This document shows, piece by piece, positions 7,101 to 8,235 of a DNA stretch of 8,235 nt (the first letter of the stretch is position 1; every line of letters starts with the position of its first letter). The DNA is from Candidatus Omnitrophota bacterium (GTDB lineage Bacteria > Omnitrophota > Gorgyraeia > Gygaellales > Profunditerraquicolaceae), in the NCBI GenBank assembly GCA_026387555.1, contig JAPLLM010000072.1, positions 1-8,235 on the forward strand, written 5' to 3'. The notes under the pieces are model-generated. The model made no database searches, was not told the origin of the DNA, and saw nothing but the letters and a program-made list of their open reading frames with translations. The position numbers were made by a program, and so were the translations under genes.

Positions 7101-7893
7101 TTAAAGAATAATATACCTGCCTTAAAGGAGCGTAACGCTTGGAGGTGTTTATCTCCTGAGTCAGTTTAGGAATAATAAGTTCGCGGACGAGCTGGCTTGA
7201 GTATTCGTTGAGTTCTTTAAGACGCGGGTCTTTGAAATTATACGTAGCGGAGTCTTTTAGATAGTCCTGCTCCAGCATAACTTTAAGGGTAGCTTTGTAG
7301 ATATAGGCCGAACCAGTGGTTTCTCTGATAACTATCTCATCCGGAACTATCCAAGGACGAGTTAAGGTAGGAATTGTTACATTATCATTACCCAAGAGCT
7401 CTCCTGCTTTTGCATATAGTTTATTCCAATATTCCCTTCCTTCAGGAGTCTCCGGAGAGGTTAACCTCGCAGTATCCTTCTTAAGCTGCAGATCTGACTC
7501 AAGCATAATCTTGCCGATGTCAGTTTGAGCTACATAAGGATCGATAATATTATCCGGCGAATCAGGACGTAGGTTTACCCAGAAAGAGGAATTAGGCAGG
7601 GTCAGTCCAATGAAGAAGTACCTTAAGAGGTCTTTGGAGGTATTCTCAATATCTTTTGTTGAAGGGTTTAAACTTCCTTTGTCCAAGAGTAATTTGAAGC
7701 TGTTGTCGTCGGGGAGATACTCTAGGTAACGTAAGTGCAGAGGCCGGAATTTGTCTTGGACAAACATACTGCGCATCTGCGCAAGACGGCCTAATATATC
7801 CAGCTGGGCAGCAACTTGAGCAAAGCCAATCTGCTGAAAAATAAGCACAAAACACAGTAAAAATGATAGTATTCTTTTAAGCTTGTTTTGCAT
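4177..7893 (-). CDS. Large secreted modular protein with transglutaminase-like domain, TPRs and repeated SSSPA linkers
   Basis: 1238 residues; I know no named family for the whole. In order: signal peptide at about 1-25 (basic start, hydrophobic 9-20, cleavage likely after GFA); a module at about 27-345 containing FWVNLRPDSPDNIIDPY (104-120) and TRPWIVPDEI (178-187); linker SSSPA (365-369); a second signal-like segment at about 381-397 ending ANA-AD; a transglutaminase-like domain at about 495-645 with candidate triad Cys565 (GLAACVTQS), His600 (GGHYFVAIP) and Asp616 (LLIVDPRND); three TPRs at about 690-794; SSSPA (816-820); an Ala-rich helical segment (843-920); SSSLA (926-930); a helical segment (935-1085); SSSPA (1097-1101); and a GGIDFR...LPVVTQ module (1110-1238) with Cys1174 and Cys1189. 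Export to periplasm or surface is inferred. The triad suggests a thiol protease, amidase or crosslinker, but no substrate can be named. No LPXTG or PEP-CTERM anchor is seen. The ATG lacks a Shine-Dalgarno, but the signal peptide immediately follows. The N- and C-terminal modules resemble parts I recall from large Omnitrophota proteins. Confidence 0.85.
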   Translation of the reverse strand: MQNKLKRILSFLLCFVLIFQQIGFAQVAAQLDILGRLAQMRSMFVQDKFRPLHLRYLEYLPDDNSFKLLLDKGSLNPSTKDIENTSKDLLRYFFIGLTLPNSSFWVNLRPDSPDNIIDPYVAQTDIGKIMLESDLQLKKDTARLTSPETPEGREYWNKLYAKAGELLGNDNVTIPTLTRPWIVPDEIVIRETTGSAYIYKATLKVMLEQDYLKDSATYNFKDPRLKELNEYSSQLVRELIIPKLTQEINTSKRYAPLRQVYYSLILAQWFKVRFADKNTGYSNLIDRRRLNNLMSKEDWSKTAYFQAYQKSFKDGEYNIKEPVYTPYGQNVRSYFSGGITGLAPGVMPEFGGQAVIDPNTGAKISSSPAVAESSLWQRGGSYLLPILAFVSLSANAADPTEMKIEVQERAPIIMTNVNEHKDKPEKASEQYPVTQVLKNYEGVVRAEQAKPLDKMLRERGYGERSIADISREFDAFFNEIDIAKFKKISLSAGNDPKALISFLSMLHHVLWETGYDGDILRPRKLMKLLVTGSDVNQNDIFELLEKANMDESTKKNAIKEGLAACVTQSVLSSILLESLGFEVRYIEVPFETYGPRRGGHYFVAIPLAKNGLLIVDPRNDKFRILEDINIYYLKKGNYFVLRNEYKFSAEERRLFEQRLINGKYRFSDNLTTKEWLNFDYPRIAITDNTRAISALNNLIGLRYKELGKLAEAIIEFRKGISIDPNNPDNYNDLSVCLMKSGENDVEALKLSQRAVELNPDSPNYNFNLACSYYNLKMDKEAIDAFKKAIRLNPDYRFKVPDEIKFEVTGPGKAGESSSPAGTGTKDGVRSLVIQEPFAGPGGGSILEAANDRLSEAQQLIGQGGEANLARARALLNQAINGGEEGEFAGFKELGASSSATIAAAAQNNLDLANNLLAQIMQPPSASSSLAGAEADTAVKEVVRLSPDEIEAVRELDALFNQTLTAVRDNKWDSVEGLALKIAKSIQRIERAWDKNSNLDVFYRTFTTLNAGGYNLDITNGLNGGINYYQLFKDTGKEKYFNKATAMFVESLTIASRVTGEILRRKEMPVMRDKGILDVKDILSGAPISKGTVQPSASSSPATPQASMAPGGIDFRFLPVVTQSMDRLRLSMKDTLKSSLESLNLTKEWSDIERLINSGISPSAERIKDYLAASCFKGNLDNDTDKITFCIADILRNEEERAGEEGYISTNPDLKDILVVLGSGRSATELKTEFAGSKL
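4592..4605 (-). repeat. 14-bp SSSPA linker word, copy 4
   Basis: The plus-strand word GCCGGCGAAGAGGA is read by the minus-strand gene as Ser-Ser-Ser-Pro-Ala. It falls between the second helical segment and the C-terminal GGIDFR module. The preceding codons (VQPSA) resemble those before copy 3 (MQPPSA), so similarity extends beyond the 14 bp. Confidence 0.75.
5105..5118 (-). repeat. 14-bp linker word, copy 3 (one mismatch, encodes SSSLA)
   Basis: GCCAGCGAAGAGGA differs from the common word at one base, changing Pro to Leu. It shares a 19-bp stretch (CCCAGCC-R-GCGAAGAGGAC) with copy 2 with that single difference. It separates the two helical segments. Confidence 0.7.
5435..5448 (-). repeat. 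14-bp SSSPA linker word, copy 2
   Basis: GCCGGCGAAGAGGA, identical to copy 4, lies just after the TPR block. On the coding strand, similarity to copy 3 runs on through GGCTGGG and a following G/C-rich stretch, about 27 bp with four differences. Confidence 0.75.
6788..6801 (-). repeat. 14-bp SSSPA linker word, copy 1 (one mismatch)
   Basis: GCCGGCGAAGAAGA has one silent difference from the common word and encodes SSSPA at residues 365-369. It lies between the large N-terminal module and the second signal-like hydrophobic segment. Confidence 0.7.
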
Positions 7894-7933
7894 CGGTTTT
7901 TGGGTAGTTTTTAGCTCTCAGCCTTATTAATAA

Positions 7934-7961
7934 AGTATATTATATAGGTAAGGGCTTACAA
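7934..7961 (-). promoter_or_regulatory. Probable promoter of the large secreted-protein gene
   Basis: On the minus strand TTGTAA (7961-7956, four of six consensus bases), a 16-bp spacer and TATACT (7939-7934, five of six) are followed by a leader of roughly 35 nt to the ATG at 7893. An overlapping TATAAT (7944-7939) could serve instead but has no good -35 partner. A 10-bp AT palindrome, TTATTAATAA (7924-7933), sits at the expected start of transcription. Confidence 0.5.
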
Positions 7962-7980
7962 GGCTACTTGGGGGGAATTT

Positions 7981-7994
7981 TGAAAGCGCTTTCT
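7981..7994. promoter_or_regulatory. Operator-like palindrome of LacI/CcpA (cre) type
   Basis: TGAAAGCGCTTTCT contains the perfect 12-bp palindrome GAAAGCGCTTTC (7982-7993) with a central CG. It fits the published cre pattern TGWAARCGYTWNCW at every position. It lies about 20 bp upstream of the predicted -35 of the large gene and 12 bp past the stop of the gene before it. A LacI-family regulator is the natural candidate, but none is encoded here. It has no T-run, so a terminator role is weak. Confidence 0.4.
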
Positions 7995-8005
7995 AAGGCT
8001 AAATT

Positions 8006-8235
8006 TTAGAAGTATTCCTGATAAACTTCCTTGAAGCGGTTGACGGCTTTGGCGATGATATTCTTGGCAGGTTGATGGATAGGAACCATGGTAGGCGGCT
8101 TATGGATGACCAGGCCCTCGCAGACCATCCCGATAGCAGTGAGATAATTAAGGTATTTCTGGCCCGCAACGGTCTCATTCTCTTTGATCAAGGGAAGGAT
8201 CTCGTTGTTATTGACGCGGCCCAATTTTACGGGAA
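8006..8235 (-). CDS. C-terminal end of an unrecognised protein
   Basis: The frame is open from the window edge to TAA at 8008-8006, giving the last 75 residues of a longer protein. It begins PVKLGRVNNNEILPLIKENE and ends in a charged helical stretch, KAVNRFKEVYQEYF. A hydrophobic turn-rich part, IHKPPTMVPIHQP, lies between. I do not recognise the family. The sequence looks soluble, with no membrane segment or signal. A TTG at 8224-8222 is an internal leucine rather than a start, because the frame continues upstream without a stop. It is separated from the next gene by the 112-bp promoter region, so the two are probably transcribed separately, although no convincing terminator follows it. Confidence 0.6.
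   Translation of the reverse strand, partial: PVKLGRVNNNEILPLIKENETVAGQKYLNYLTAIGMVCEGLVIHKPPTMVPIHQPAKNIIAKAVNRFKEVYQEYF

Noticed and set aside
7646..7855. 69-codon minus-strand open frame near the start of the large gene
   Set aside because: It lies in a different frame from the signal-peptide-bearing reading frame and shows no motif.

Overview
All recognisable genes in this window lie on the minus strand. The DNA is bacterial, of moderate G+C, with tightly packed housekeeping genes beside one very large secreted multidomain protein. I suspect Candidatus Omnitrophota (former OP3) or a relative. That rests on the 1238-residue protein, whose N-terminal module, repeated Ser-Ser-Ser-Pro-Ala linkers and GGIDFR C-terminal module resemble what I remember of large proteins from that group. 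No marker gene here proves it.

Reading in the direction of transcription (high to low coordinates): at 8235-8006 is the 3' end of an unrecognised gene. The 112-bp gap at 7894-8005 holds a perfect 12-bp palindrome matching the LacI/CcpA-type operator pattern and a sigma70-like promoter. These serve the large gene at 7893-4177. Its product has a signal peptide, a large N-terminal module, a second signal-like hydrophobic segment, a transglutaminase-like Cys-His-Asp domain, three TPRs, two helical segments and a C-terminal GGIDFR module. Copies of a 14-bp DNA word encoding SSSPA (or SSSLA) sit at the junctions between these parts.

The gene is followed by an intrinsic terminator (4164-4101) and then by a 90-bp imperfect inverted repeat (3991-4080). 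Next comes a strong promoter (3971-3944) firing into a compact operon: yggS (PLP homeostasis protein), proC (pyrroline-5-carboxylate reductase, proline synthesis), mtnP (methylthioadenosine phosphorylase) and ileS (isoleucyl-tRNA synthetase, cut by the window edge). The yggS/proC and mtnP/ileS pairs each overlap by exactly 11 bp. The proC-mtnP gap is 14 bp and carries a clear Shine-Dalgarno. The yggS mRNA is predicted to have almost no leader.

The operon joins PLP handling, proline synthesis, recycling of the polyamine/SAM by-product MTA, and isoleucine charging. yggS-proC is a common bacterial pairing and ileS often lies near it, but mtnP between them is less expected. The most interesting object is the large modular protein, whose shared linker DNA suggests assembly by domain shuffling.
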